A stretch of 64,000 nucleotides of DNA from Gemelliphila palaticanis (lineage in GTDB: Bacteria > Bacillota > Bacilli > Staphylococcales > Gemellaceae). Under the pieces are notes generated by a model. It saw only the letters and a list, made by a program, of their open reading frames with translations, was not told the origin of the DNA and searched no databases. Positions 55,212 to 64,000 of this stretch are shown here, in pieces (position 1 is the first letter of the stretch; each line of letters begins with the position of its first letter). Where the stretch lies: assembly GCA_013415235.1 (NCBI GenBank), contig JACBYF010000002.1:62001-126000 (forward strand). The letters run 5' to 3'. Made by a program: the position numbers and the translations under genes.

Positions 55212-55364
55212 TAAGAACATAAGAACATATATAAAGAAAAGACTAAAGTTAATATAGTTTAGGATTGTTCTTATCTTTTGTTTCTAATTTTTATTTATCA
55301 GAACAGAACATATTATATTTTCATGAGATGTTTCTAAGAACACTTAATTTTTTAGTTAAGAACA
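55212..55364. repeat. Cluster of TAAGAACA 8-mers (iteron-like)
   Basis: The 8-mer TAAGAACA occurs on plus at 55212, 55220 (tandem), 55335 and 55357, and inverted at 55266-55273. Partial GAACA copies lie at 55301, 55306 and 55371, and the series continues into the end of the primase gene (AGGAACATA). The 261-bp region between VRR-NUC and primase holds no gene. Such spaced repeats next to a primase gene resemble a replication origin or an operator array. Confidence 0.55.
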
Positions 55365-55375
55365 AACAAGGAACA

Positions 55376-57691
55376 TCACTTAGGAACATATACTACTTGT
55401 GGTCCATAAATAGAAATTCTTTTCTTTTGATTTGTTCTTTTCCATCCTAATTTAATTAGAATAGATGTGATGTCATTAGAATCTACTCTCTTAATATTAG
55501 ACCTTTCTTTTCCAAAACATTCGCACCAAATTTCTAATGTACAAACACTTTCTCTTTTGTGTTTTCCTTTTGTGTCTATATCTCCAAATTCACTTTCTCC
55601 ATTTATGTAATTACGTCTTTCAAATAGAGTCATAGCTTCCCAATTTTCTGGAAGTAATATATCTAGATACTCTTTTACTATTCCTTCTCTTTCATCTGAT
55701 TCCATTGCTAATTTTTGTTCTTCTTTAGCTAACATACCTTGTGAGTCATTTAGATGCAAAGGCTCCCCTTGTTTTACATAGTAGACTACCTCTGCCCATA
55801 TTTGACTAACATCTTCACTACTTAAATTCCACGATTTCTTTTTACTTATACCTGTTATTGGTACTGGCCAAAATCTTCTATTTCCTGTAGTATCTCTTAA
55901 ATAACCATTTTCAGCATTTGTAGTTCCTATAAATATACACTGCCTTGGATGTTGAACAGTCCTTCTTCCAAAAGCTGCCCTATAAACATCATTTTGTCTT
56001 GATAAGAAAGATCTAAGTGTCTCTACTTCTGCTTTTCTTAGTCCAGCTAGTTCTCCAATTTCTAATATCCAGTAACCTTGTAATTTTTCTGCAGCTGTTT
56101 TATCTTTGGTGTCTGATAAATGTAAGCTATCTGAGAACCATTCTCCTGCTAATTTAGATATTAAAGTAGATTTTCCTACTCCTTGTGGTCCATTTAAAAC
56201 AAGCATAGTGTCAAATTTACATCCTGGATTAAATATTCTGCATACTGCAGCACACAATAATTTTCTAGTAACTGCCTTAATATATTCATTATCGCTTGCC
56301 CCTAGATAATCAATAAGAAGCCTATCTACCCTCTCTGTTTTATCCCATTCAGGTAGATTTTTTAAAAATTCTTTAATTGGATGATATCCTCTATCATCTG
56401 TAACTTTTGTTACTGCAACCTCATAGTTTCTTTGTGAAAATGTTCCGTAGTTAAGATCTATATAAGAAATTAACTGGGCGTCATCTGCATCTCGCCAGTT
56501 TTTACTCGGATGTTTCCAAGGTAAATCGCCTTTTATTTCAATAGAATCTGATAGCTGATTATAAACAAGTGACTGCAGATTTTTATCATTCTCAAGTATC
56601 AACATTAAATTTCTTAGGGTATTTTCTATCACCGTTGATTTCTTTTGATATGTTAGTTTCTTTCTCCAATCATCTTCATAAGAAAACTCCTCTTTCGCTT
56701 CTATTTGTTTTTCTTCTAATAGCTGAATCTTAACATTCTCATCTTTAATCGCAAAATCAATCATTTCAGATTTATCATCTTCTCCAAACTTATGAATTCT
56801 AACAAGGTCAAAGGCGTTTAATAATCTACCTCCTGCAGGATCAGAAGCATGATGACTATATACAAATTTGTCATCATATATAACTACACCTGCACTTGAT
56901 TCTGACTTCTTGTGATCGTACCTATTTGGAATTTGTGAAGGTTCATAGATATCAGATAAAAATTTATCAATTACATCACTTATTGTATATGTCCTACAAA
57001 ATGCACCTACAACTCCATCTTTTTCTAATGGATCTTTTTGTTTAGATGCAGACTTTTTAATTACTTGTGATTCTTTTGAAGAAACTGGCCAAGTTTTTAT
57101 GTCTCGCCAATCGTCATATCTTGATAGTATATTATCTGGATTTATTAATTTTCCATCTTGTTCTTTAAAAATATAATCCCCATCTTTAGAAACAGATGGC
57201 CAATACATTAACCTCTCTGCATCATAGGTAGTATCATCAAATAAATCGATTCCTATATCTTTTGCGATCATTCTTGAAACTGCACCGTATTCTTCAGAAC
57301 TTATATTTCTACTTAAGGGAATAATAATACGGTATCTTGGTTTTAGTTTTATATGACTATGAGTAGAATAAAGTAAAGTTCTATATGGGAAAATCATAGT
57401 GAGCTCTTCCCATATTCCTTCTTTACCAAAATCCATATCTAATGTAATCATTGACCTACTTAATACATGGTCTTTCTTTCTTCTACCTTCTCTTAAATGT
57501 CCTGCGACAAAGCCACCAACATCTTTAATATTATCTCTATCTTTTTTAGACATCTTCTGATATTCACTGACACTCTCTGTGGTAATAATTGGAGTCTTTA
57601 TTCTTTCACAAAACTCTTCCCATGTTATCTCACTGTTTTTCCAAATCTTATCGGTTCTTTTATTTCCGTATGCTATTTTAAACAATTTCAA
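55376..57691 (-). CDS. VapE/P4-type phage primase-helicase
   Basis: About 771 residues. The N-terminal primase-like part includes MITLDMDFGKEG and YRIIIPLSRN. The C-terminal virulence-associated E ATPase has Walker A VLNGPQGVGKSTLISKLAGEW, Walker B WILEIGELAGL and CIFIGTTNAENGYLRDTTGNRR (read in blocks). It primes and unwinds phage DNA. Start chosen at TTG 57691 after GAGGAGTG, just inside the preceding gene; longer in-frame ATG starts lack ribosome sites. A BRO-type antirepressor and the polymerase precede it. Confidence 0.93.
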   Translation of the reverse strand: MKLFKIAYGNKRTDKIWKNSEITWEEFCERIKTPIITTESVSEYQKMSKKDRDNIKDVGGFVAGHLREGRRKKDHVLSRSMITLDMDFGKEGIWEELTMIFPYRTLLYSTHSHIKLKPRYRIIIPLSRNISSEEYGAVSRMIAKDIGIDLFDDTTYDAERLMYWPSVSKDGDYIFKEQDGKLINPDNILSRYDDWRDIKTWPVSSKESQVIKKSASKQKDPLEKDGVVGAFCRTYTISDVIDKFLSDIYEPSQIPNRYDHKKSESSAGVVIYDDKFVYSHHASDPAGGRLLNAFDLVRIHKFGEDDKSEMIDFAIKDENVKIQLLEEKQIEAKEEFSYEDDWRKKLTYQKKSTVIENTLRNLMLILENDKNLQSLVYNQLSDSIEIKGDLPWKHPSKNWRDADDAQLISYIDLNYGTFSQRNYEVAVTKVTDDRGYHPIKEFLKNLPEWDKTERVDRLLIDYLGASDNEYIKAVTRKLLCAAVCRIFNPGCKFDTMLVLNGPQGVGKSTLISKLAGEWFSDSLHLSDTKDKTAAEKLQGYWILEIGELAGLRKAEVETLRSFLSRQNDVYRAAFGRRTVQHPRQCIFIGTTNAENGYLRDTTGNRRFWPVPITGISKKKSWNLSSEDVSQIWAEVVYYVKQGEPLHLNDSQGMLAKEEQKLAMESDEREGIVKEYLDILLPENWEAMTLFERRNYINGESEFGDIDTKGKHKRESVCTLEIWCECFGKERSNIKRVDSNDITSILIKLGWKRTNQKKRISIYGPQVVYVPK

Positions 57692-58004
57692 CACACTCCT
57701 CATCAAAGTATCTAATCTTTTGTCTTCTACGTTTAGCGACATTTAATTCTTCTTTCATACCTTCTGTAATTTTACTTCCAAAAACCCACACCTCTTGGCA
57801 TTTCCCAAGAAATATAATATCCATAAACAATGCATCTTTTCTTTGTTCTTCTTTGGTATCATCTAAAAATGGAAATAATATATGTGGTGTAACCGGAATA
57901 GCACCACAATTATATGCAAACTTAGCATAATTAATTGCTTTTTTTATATTTTCTTTAATATCTCCTCTAAACGGAGAACATATATACACTAATGGTTTAA
58001 ACAT
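57678..58004 (-). CDS. DUF4406/nucleoside deoxyribosyltransferase-like protein
   Basis: A 108-residue Rossmann-like protein: VYICSPFRGDIKENIKKAINYAKF at the N-terminus, AIPVTPHILFPFL in the middle and EVWVFGSKITEGMKEEL at the end. This is the DUF4406-type fold related to nucleoside 2-deoxyribosyltransferases. Common in phage replication blocks; a role in nucleotide salvage or signalling is unproven. Confidence 0.82.
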   Translation of the reverse strand: MFKPLVYICSPFRGDIKENIKKAINYAKFAYNCGAIPVTPHILFPFLDDTKEEQRKDALFMDIIFLGKCQEVWVFGSKITEGMKEELNVAKRRRQKIRYFDEECVEIV

Positions 58005-58006
58005 TA

Positions 58007-58795
58007 TTATTCCTCCTGTTCCATTAAAGGTATAATATTTTCATTCTTTAATAAGTCATAAATAAACAATCTTCCTTTTTGTGTCCAATAGGTATGAATT
58101 TTAGCTCCTTTACTTCCATCAGTACGATTATACGAGTGTGTTTTAGTATTTGTATAACCTAGAGTTGAATATTTCTGATAAAGCAACCATGTATCTCCCT
58201 GTTTAAACTGCACTCCCAATTCGTGTAATTTATTGTTCATCCATTGTGCTGATTTACCATAATCTTTAGCAAGTTCTCTCATTGAAATTACATTTGTAGA
58301 ATTTAAAATAACATCGTAGTAACTAGCTTTAGGTCTAATCTCATTTAACTGTTGATTTTGTATAGCGATTGTTTTAGTCAATATTTTATTTCTATCACGT
58401 TCTTCTTTTAAAGCAACAAAAGCTGCGATAGCTACTTCTGGATTATCTAGTAAATAATCTGTCGCATACATACCTGTTTTTCTAATACTTGGTAAAACTT
58501 CTGAAGTTACCCATTTTTTGAACTTTTTAGCTGATGGTTTTTTACTTGCGAAAATTAAACTATATAATCCTGACTCATTTATTAAAATTGGATTTTGATC
58601 CCTACCTATGGAGTCACGAATCGTTACCCCATATGTCTTATCATCTCTATCAACATGATCAAGCAACGCTTTTCTTGTATTTGAATAGCCTAATATATCC
58701 GCGACATCTTTACCAACAAACATTACCTCATCATTTAATAATAATGTTCTTACCGACCCTAGATCATCGTTTTGAAATATTTTTAATTCCGTCAT
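58007..58795 (-). CDS. Phage antirepressor, BRO-N plus KilAC domains
   Basis: A 262-residue antirepressor. BRO-N covers about residues 1-110 (VMFVGKDVADILGYSNTRKALLDHV; INESGLYSLIFASKKPSAKKFKKWV). KilAC is at the C-terminus (ISMRELAKDYGKSAQWMNNKL; YWTQKGRLFIYDLL). It presumably counters a repressor, but no repressor gene is present in this window. AGGAGG precedes the ATG. Confidence 0.93.
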   Translation of the reverse strand: MTELKIFQNDDLGSVRTLLLNDEVMFVGKDVADILGYSNTRKALLDHVDRDDKTYGVTIRDSIGRDQNPILINESGLYSLIFASKKPSAKKFKKWVTSEVLPSIRKTGMYATDYLLDNPEVAIAAFVALKEERDRNKILTKTIAIQNQQLNEIRPKASYYDVILNSTNVISMRELAKDYGKSAQWMNNKLHELGVQFKQGDTWLLYQKYSTLGYTNTKTHSYNRTDGSKGAKIHTYWTQKGRLFIYDLLKNENIIPLMEQEE

Positions 58796-58895
58796 CTCTA
58801 TGACCTCCTATTATTATTAAGAGCATAGACATTTTGCCCTCTTACATAACAGGCAAAAAAAAAGAGTGAGAAATTAACCTCACTCTAAAACATTT

Positions 58896-60837
58896 TTATT
58901 CTTTTTTATAAAAATCACATACATATCCATCTGCATCTAAAATTAATCCTTTAGCCCAAGATGGAGGTTTTGACATAATTTTACAAATTTCTTCTATACT
59001 TGTATTGTTATTTGCTTCAATAATTACTTCATCATGAACATGTGCTACTATTTTATATTTTCTTAAATTTAATAAAGCATAAACTAGAATATCTCTTGAA
59101 ATTGCTTGAACAATATTTTCTACAAATTTTGGTCCATAACTTTCTATTCTCTCCCATTTTTTTGTTGTCCCTATCCCTTCATAAGTTACAGATTCTCCTC
59201 CGAACTTATTCTCCCCAATTCTTGGTTTTATATATGTTAAGTTTCTTCCACTGGGAAGTGTTATTCTTAATAAACCACTAAGATAAGAAAATGTAATACC
59301 GTGAGTTTTGGTTGTAGTTTTTTCTTTTATTGTTTCTTTTACACATCTATCTACAGCCCACCAAAGATTAACAATATTAGTATTAGCGTTTCTCCATGAA
59401 ATAACTAATGGATTTAACTCTTCTTCTTTTTAATCCCATATCAATAGCTCCCATTGATTTTAATGCGCCTACAGAACCTCCGTATCCACAAGCTAGTTCT
59501 GCAATCTTTCCTTTTTGTCTGAGTTCTTTGTTTATACCATTTTTTTCTACTGGAACTCCAAACATCTTACTTGCAGACATACAATAAATATCTCCACCTT
59601 TTTTTAAAAGTTCTTCTCTCCATTTTTCTCCTGCAAGCCATGCGATAACTCTTGCTTCTATAGCTGAAAAATCAGCTACATAAAATTTCATATTATTTGA
59701 AGGTACAAAAGATGTTCTTATCAATTCTGATAATATTCTAGATATATCATCATATAATAATTCTATTGAATCAATTTTTCCTTGTTTAACTAATTCTCTT
59801 GCCTCTTTTAAATCTGGTATTTTATTTTGTGGTAGGTTTTGAAGTTGGACTAGTCTTCCTGAAAATCTACCTGTTCTGTTTGCGCCTAAAAATTGAAACA
59901 TTCCTCTACATCTATTATCTAAACAAGATACATTTTCCATTGCTTCATATTTTTTAACTGACGATTTAGATAGTTGTTTTCTTAATACCAATACTTCTTT
60001 AGTATCTTCATCTACTTCTTTTATTAACTTTTCTACAACTTTTTTATCTAAGCTTTCTGTTTCTATTCCTTTATTTTTTAACCATTCTCTCATTTGAATT
60101 GCTGAATTGGGATTGTCTAATTTGGTAAGATTTTTTAGTTTATTTACAATTATTTCTTTATTATTCTTATTAATGTTTATTGCTTGTTTTACAAACTCTG
60201 TGTCTATTAAAATGCCTCTATCATTTATTTCTTGATCTAAAACATATTCATCCCATATAAACTCTGGAACTGGAAATTTGTGAAGTTTTCTTTGTATAGA
60301 TAATTCTACTTCTACGTCTCTTTTATTATATTTTATAAAATCACTCCACTTATTTTCATCATGGTAGAAATAATTTCTTGTTCTATTACCATTTACCTTT
60401 GTAGGTGCACAAGGAACACAAAAATACTTTATTAAGTCTTTCCCACTTTTTATTTTTTGTTCATCTAGACCTAACACTAAGCCAACACCTTCTAATGATA
60501 GAGGAAGCCCCATATATGCACTCCAAATCATAGTACATCTCCAACTACAAGTATTTAAATACTTTCCAATTCCTAATCCTAGATATTTTGATAAACATAT
60601 TCGTTCAAATTGCGCATTAAATGACCACTTTATTATCGAATCGTCTAGTAAAGCATCTGTAATATTAGTTGGGATTTTTTCTCCTCTAGCTAAATCTACG
60701 ACATTAACTTCTCCTTCATCTATGCTGTAAGCAAACAATAATATCTCAAAGTCTTCTGATTCTACATATTTATAAACTCCCGATTTAGATAAACTAACTG
60801 ATGAGTATGTTTCTATATCTATGTTTATTGTTTTCAT
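58896..60837 (-). pseudogene. Phage DNA polymerase A gene with a one-base frameshift
   Basis: A family A polymerase of about 646 codons. The 3'-5' exonuclease part starts KTINIDIETYSSVSLSKSGVY; polymerase motif A is YVADFSAIEARVIAWLAGE and motif B LRQKGKIAELACGYGGSVGAL. Around 59425-59430 an extra A changes the frame and it stops at 59383. Deleting one A restores EEELNPLVISWRNANTNIV and continues through motif C (VAHVHDEVIIE) to 58896. Motif C is lost in the frameshifted product, so replication should fail unless the base is an error. Confidence 0.88.
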
Positions 60838-60943
60838 TGTCTTCCTTTCTAACTACATTATAATTATTTTTTTATAATAAACTATATAAATATTATTTTT
60901 GATAAGTTACTTATATTAAATTCCATTATATTAAGTAATATGT

Positions 60944-60949
60944 TATAAT
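60944..60949 (+). promoter_or_regulatory. Extended -10 promoter of the 60976 gene
   Basis: TGTTATAAT (60941-60949) is an extended -10; the -35 is weak. It lies 27 bases before the plus-strand gene, close to the prophage edge. Confidence 0.5.
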
Positions 60950-60975
60950 TTAAAAAACTAAAAGGAGATATTAAA

Positions 60976-61392
60976 ATGAACACAAAAAAATATATTTTTA
61001 GATTTTTTTTAAATTCTTTATTATGGTACTTATTTTATTATATAACCGAAATTATCAGCCCTGATAAACCTAATCCTAAAGATTTTGGCGATTTAAATAT
61101 GATGGGCTTTATTTTAGGTACTATTATGATTTGTGGAATACATTTAATTCCATTTTACTTAATATTAATAAAAAATACTTATAATAACAAATTAAAATTT
61201 TTTATTTTAAATATTTTTATTATAGTAATTTTTAATCCTTTATCATGGATAGCTTTATCTGGAAATAGCAATTCAAAATTTGAGACTTTTAAAAATTTTT
61301 TAGTAGCTACTACATATATTTCACCTATACATGTAATTATTTTTATAATTTGTTTTTTTATCAAGCACATATATTTTAAATTTAATAGATAG
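60976..61392 (+). CDS. Small four-span membrane protein, function unknown
   Basis: A 138-residue protein with about four hydrophobic helices (RFFLNSLLWYLFYYITEII; MGFILGTIMICGIHLIPFYLILI; FFILNIFIIVIFNPLSWIAL; THVIIFIICFFI-like C-terminus). AAAGGAG before the ATG and an extended -10 upstream show it is a real gene. Not recognised. It stands in opposite orientation to the prophage and lysin gene, probably the first host gene past the prophage, or a lysogenic cargo gene. Confidence 0.6.
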   Translation: MNTKKYIFRFFLNSLLWYLFYYITEIISPDKPNPKDFGDLNMMGFILGTIMICGIHLIPFYLILIKNTYNNKLKFFILNIFIIVIFNPLSWIALSGNSNSKFETFKNFLVATTYISPIHVIIFIICFFIKHIYFKFNR

Positions 61393-61481
61393 CTTGCTAT
61401 CAATTTTAATTTTCTATTTAAATATTGATATATATTAATGTATATATAGTCATAATATATTAATATCATTAAATAAACAAT

Positions 61482-61509
61482 TGGCGTCAATCAAATATGA
61501 TCAACGCCA
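61482..61509. terminator. Terminator between the membrane protein and lysin genes
   Basis: TGGCGT.. and ..ACGCCA arms, extended by ATCA/TGAT with a 2-nt internal bulge, followed by TTTTAATT on plus. It lies between convergent genes and may serve both. Confidence 0.65.
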
Positions 61510-61515
61510 TTTTAA

Positions 61516-63924
61516 TTATCTTGATTTTCTCCAAATATAATTCGCAAAAGCTTTACTTGCAGCTTTCTGTTCTAATTCGTTAGAATCCCCTTTGAAATCT
61601 TTGAATTTTTTTATTGTAGCTTCATCTAAAGATGATGCAATGTTATTCATTTTATTCCAAATAGAACTATTTAAATTTTCTAATGATGAGAAATCTAAAC
61701 CGTCATATTGATATTGTGAGTATCTTTGTTTAGTTGTTAAATTATTATAATATTCTTTTAATGTTTTACTTAATGTGTAAGTGTCTTCTTGTTTTCTAGA
61801 CAATATCCTAGATATTCCTATGGCATCTGCATCATCACATATATCTGTAAAATTACAACGTAAACCTAAGTTAATATTATTTCTTATTAAATTAGAAGGA
61901 TTTTCCTTATGCCCTCCAATAACAGCATTAGCTATTAATTGAACATCTACATTTGGTAATTTTTCTTTGTAATTATGAACATCTGCCATTCCTGTAGCTA
62001 GATCTCCACCCCATCCTGTCCAGAAATCTGGTGCTACATTAGAAATTTTATAAGCTAACATTGTACAACACATATGTGCTATATCATTAGAACCTCCTAT
62101 ATTATCCTTAACATCTACTCTATTTGATCCAATATATCTATCTAATTTTTCTATCAGCGATTGTTTATACTCACGCATAAACGCTCCAAATATTGTATCA
62201 TATGGTGTAATACTTGCTGCAAATTTAAATTGACTAAGATAGTACTTACTTAGATAATTTAAACATCCTTCTACAGAAGTTAGCGGTATATAATTTTTAT
62301 CATATTTTTTGTATCTTCCATTTTTAAATTCATTATAAGCTTGCTCTAATTCTTCTATTAAACCAATAACTTTAAAAATAGAATCTTTTGATGATAAACT
62401 AGGCTCTGGTGGAAGTGAGTAGTTATTACTATTTTTAATAATATTGACACTCTTAATTACTTCAACACATCTGTTATACCAGTATTTTCTATCTGCTAAA
62501 CCGTTATACCCTCCATTTACTCGTCTAGTAACTTGTTCTACTGTTGGATTTTGATCACATAATTGATTCATTGAATTTCTATTCCACCAGAATCCTGCAC
62601 TAGTCCATGGATAGTTTTGGGCTACATAATCTACTCCTATATTTACTATGTTCTGATCTCCCATAGCGTTCGCAAATTGTGTATAGTTATATCTTCCTGT
62701 TAGCTGAATATAACCTCCACCTTTAAATTTAGGTCCATCCCCATATTGAGTATTTCCTAAATCTTGTCTCCAGTTATATGCATTTCCATCAGCGAGCTCT
62801 TTAGTCCATTTTCCTCCACCAGATTCATGACTACATTGGCTTATAAAGTGTCTAATTCTCGATAATGTTGTTATATTATATTCTTTTAAACATCTATTAA
62901 GGTCGTTTACCATTCTATCATTTACAACTGTCCAACCAATTTGTCTAAGTTGTTCTCCAGTAACATAGTATCCATCTGCATTTGGATAAGCTGGACCATT
63001 TGGTACTACTGAGTTTCCTCCAGTTCCTTGAGATATTACTAAAACTTGACCTACATGTATTAAGTTTGGATTTACTATTCCGTTTAATCTTTGTAATTCT
63101 GCTACTGTTGTTCCAAATCTTTGGGCTATACCACTTAAAGTATCTCCACTTACTACTGTATAAGTTTTTCCTGGTGTATAATTACTTGAGCCAGATGTAG
63201 AAGCATTTATTACTAGCACTTGACCTACATGTATTAAGTTTGGATTTACTAATCCATTTAGTCTTTGTAATTCTGCTACTGTTGTTCCAAATTTTAAAGC
63301 TATTCCACTAAGAGTATCTCCCCAAACTACTGTATAAGTTGTTTGACTTCCTCCACTATTATTATTTGGATTTGTAGTTGGTATTGATTTTACAGATAAT
63401 ACTTGACCTACATATATTAAATTTGGATTTGTTATTCCATTAATTCTCTGTAATTCTGCTACTGTTGTTCCAAATCTTTGGGCTATTTCTCCTAAGGTAT
63501 CTCCTGGTTGTACTGTATATGTATTTCCTGTTAAATATAGGTAGTTATCTACAGTAGGTGTTGTTGGTTGAAAATCTTTTAGTTTTATTACTTGTCCTGC
63601 ATATATAACGTTAGGATTAGCTATTCCATTAATTCTTTGGAGATTTGCTACTGTTGTTCCAAATCTTTGAGCTATCGCTCCTAATGTATCTCCCGCTCTT
63701 ATCGTATAAGTATCAGGTACTAATATACTTCCAGGTCCTACTCCACTTCCTGTTCCAGTTCCTACTGAAGGTATGTTTATATAATTATTTACTATTAATC
63801 TTTGACCAACTCTTGCCTCTACTGGACCACTTAAGCCATTTATTGCTTTTAGTCCCTCTACTGTCATTCCATATTTACTTGCTATACTATATAATGTTTC
63901 ACCTTTTTTTACTATATGAATCAT
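61516..63924 (-). CDS. Five-LysM, GH19-domain cell-wall hydrolase with unknown C-terminal region
   Basis: An 802-residue modular protein without a signal peptide; it begins straight with a LysM ([20 protein letters not shown]). Four more LysM repeats follow, at about 75, 133, 195 and 254, each reading YTV..GDTL..IA.RFGTTVA.LQR. A GH19 chitinase-like muramidase domain spans about 315-490 ([19 protein letters not shown], with the catalytic Glu; [15 protein letters not shown]). Residues of about 495-802 are unassigned, with [11 protein letters not shown] and [18 protein letters not shown] as striking blocks. Lack of export signal suggests a phage-type or lysis-released enzyme. Confidence 0.85.
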   Translation of the reverse strand: MIHIVKKGETLYSIASKYGMTVEGLKAINGLSGPVEARVGQRLIVNNYINIPSVGTGTGSGVGPGSILVPDTYTIRAGDTLGAIAQRFGTTVANLQRINGIANPNVIYAGQVIKLKDFQPTTPTVDNYLYLTGNTYTVQPGDTLGEIAQRFGTTVAELQRINGITNPNLIYVGQVLSVKSIPTTNPNNNSGGSQTTYTVVWGDTLSGIALKFGTTVAELQRLNGLVNPNLIHVGQVLVINASTSGSSNYTPGKTYTVVSGDTLSGIAQRFGTTVAELQRLNGIVNPNLIHVGQVLVISQGTGGNSVVPNGPAYPNADGYYVTGEQLRQIGWTVVNDRMVNDLNRCLKEYNITTLSRIRHFISQCSHESGGGKWTKELADGNAYNWRQDLGNTQYGDGPKFKGGGYIQLTGRYNYTQFANAMGDQNIVNIGVDYVAQNYPWTSAGFWWNRNSMNQLCDQNPTVEQVTRRVNGGYNGLADRKYWYNRCVEVIKSVNIIKNSNNYSLPPEPSLSSKDSIFKVIGLIEELEQAYNEFKNGRYKKYDKNYIPLTSVEGCLNYLSKYYLSQFKFAASITPYDTIFGAFMREYKQSLIEKLDRYIGSNRVDVKDNIGGSNDIAHMCCTMLAYKISNVAPDFWTGWGGDLATGMADVHNYKEKLPNVDVQLIANAVIGGHKENPSNLIRNNINLGLRCNFTDICDDADAIGISRILSRKQEDTYTLSKTLKEYYNNLTTKQRYSQYQYDGLDFSSLENLNSSIWNKMNNIASSLDEATIKKFKDFKGDSNELEQKAASKAFANYIWRKSR

Positions 63925-64000
63925 ATTTTTTTCCTCTTTTCTTTTTTATTGTTGTTATTAATTTTGATTGCTATTTTTTTATATTTTATATACATAATTT

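Larger units (their letters stand above)
28797..60900 (-). mobile_element. Defective siphovirus-type prophage
   Basis: A continuous block of phage genes, all on the minus strand: replication (60.8-53 kb), packaging (52.5-46.2 kb), head (45.2-40.7 kb), tail (40.7-33.4 kb), lysis (33.4-32.0 kb) and serine recombinases (31.3-28.8 kb). Edges are approximate: the low-coordinate edge is taken just after the integrase gene, the other just upstream of the DNA polymerase. No repressor, SSB or other early genes precede the polymerase. Capsid, tape measure and polymerase genes are each interrupted. Direct-repeat attachment sites were not found, which is normal for serine integrases with very short cores. 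Confidence 0.85.

Noticed and set aside
55115..55375. A small protein in the gap between VRR-NUC and primase
   Set aside because: Only low-complexity AT-rich frames without ribosome sites occur; the repeated 8-mers better explain the region.

Overview
The window is a roughly 64 kb piece of a very AT-rich, low-GC Bacillota chromosome. The type B RNase P RNA, the rsmG-mnmG pair, rpoZ-gmk, rqcH, the flotillin/NfeD pair and the codon use all point to class Bacilli. The gene content looks most like Gemella, but that genus is an inference from gene content, not a match I could test. Almost all genes lie on the minus strand; tcyP, rqcH and one small membrane protein are on plus.

1-28.8 kb is host housekeeping and transport. 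In order it holds a preQ1-riboswitch-controlled QueT-type queuosine-precursor transporter, rsmG-mnmG (ribosome and tRNA modification), a flavodoxin, the cystine transporter tcyP facing an Rrf2-type regulator, a 23S rRNA methyltransferase, rnpB, rpoZ-gmk, rqcH, a TerC exporter behind a yybP-ykoY (Mn2+) riboswitch, a permease paired with an ABC 'ATPase' that has lost its nucleotide-binding motifs, brnQ, pdp-deoC, nfeD-floA with three small membrane proteins, a metallo-beta-lactamase-fold hydrolase, glyA, a DMT exporter and a DUF2130 protein. A tryptophan-type ABC importer follows, behind what reads as a leader-peptide attenuator. A TipAS-type MerR regulator and a Cof-type phosphatase close the region.

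28.8-60.9 kb is a siphovirus-type prophage transcribed on the minus strand from about 60.8 kb down to 28.8 kb. The order is DNA polymerase A (frameshifted), antirepressor, DUF4406-like protein, VapE-type primase, VRR-NUC, SNF2 helicase, ArpU-like regulator, HNH nuclease, terS, a short MetK, two DNA methyltransferases, two small proteins, terL, a type III toxin-antitoxin module, portal, ClpP-like protease, capsid, connectors, tail genes with a programmed frameshift, tape measure, tail and fibre genes, holin, amidase, a Zn-finger/HTH protein, a SHOCT-like protein and two overlapping serine recombinases. The polymerase and tape-measure genes carry single-base insertions, and the capsid and tape-measure genes carry in-frame stops. 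The early and lysogeny genes expected upstream of the polymerase are absent. The element therefore looks defective, unless the lesions are sequencing errors.

The most striking system is at 45.2-46.15 kb. Five 41-bp tandem repeats, each able to form an H-type pseudoknot, sit behind a strong promoter. A Rho-independent terminator follows, then a ToxN/AbiQ-family endoribonuclease gene. This is a type III (RNA antitoxin) module lodged inside the late structural operon, between terL and portal. 60.9-64 kb returns to what is probably host DNA: a small plus-strand membrane protein and a large five-LysM/GH19 cell-wall hydrolase with no signal peptide and an unrecognised C-terminal region.
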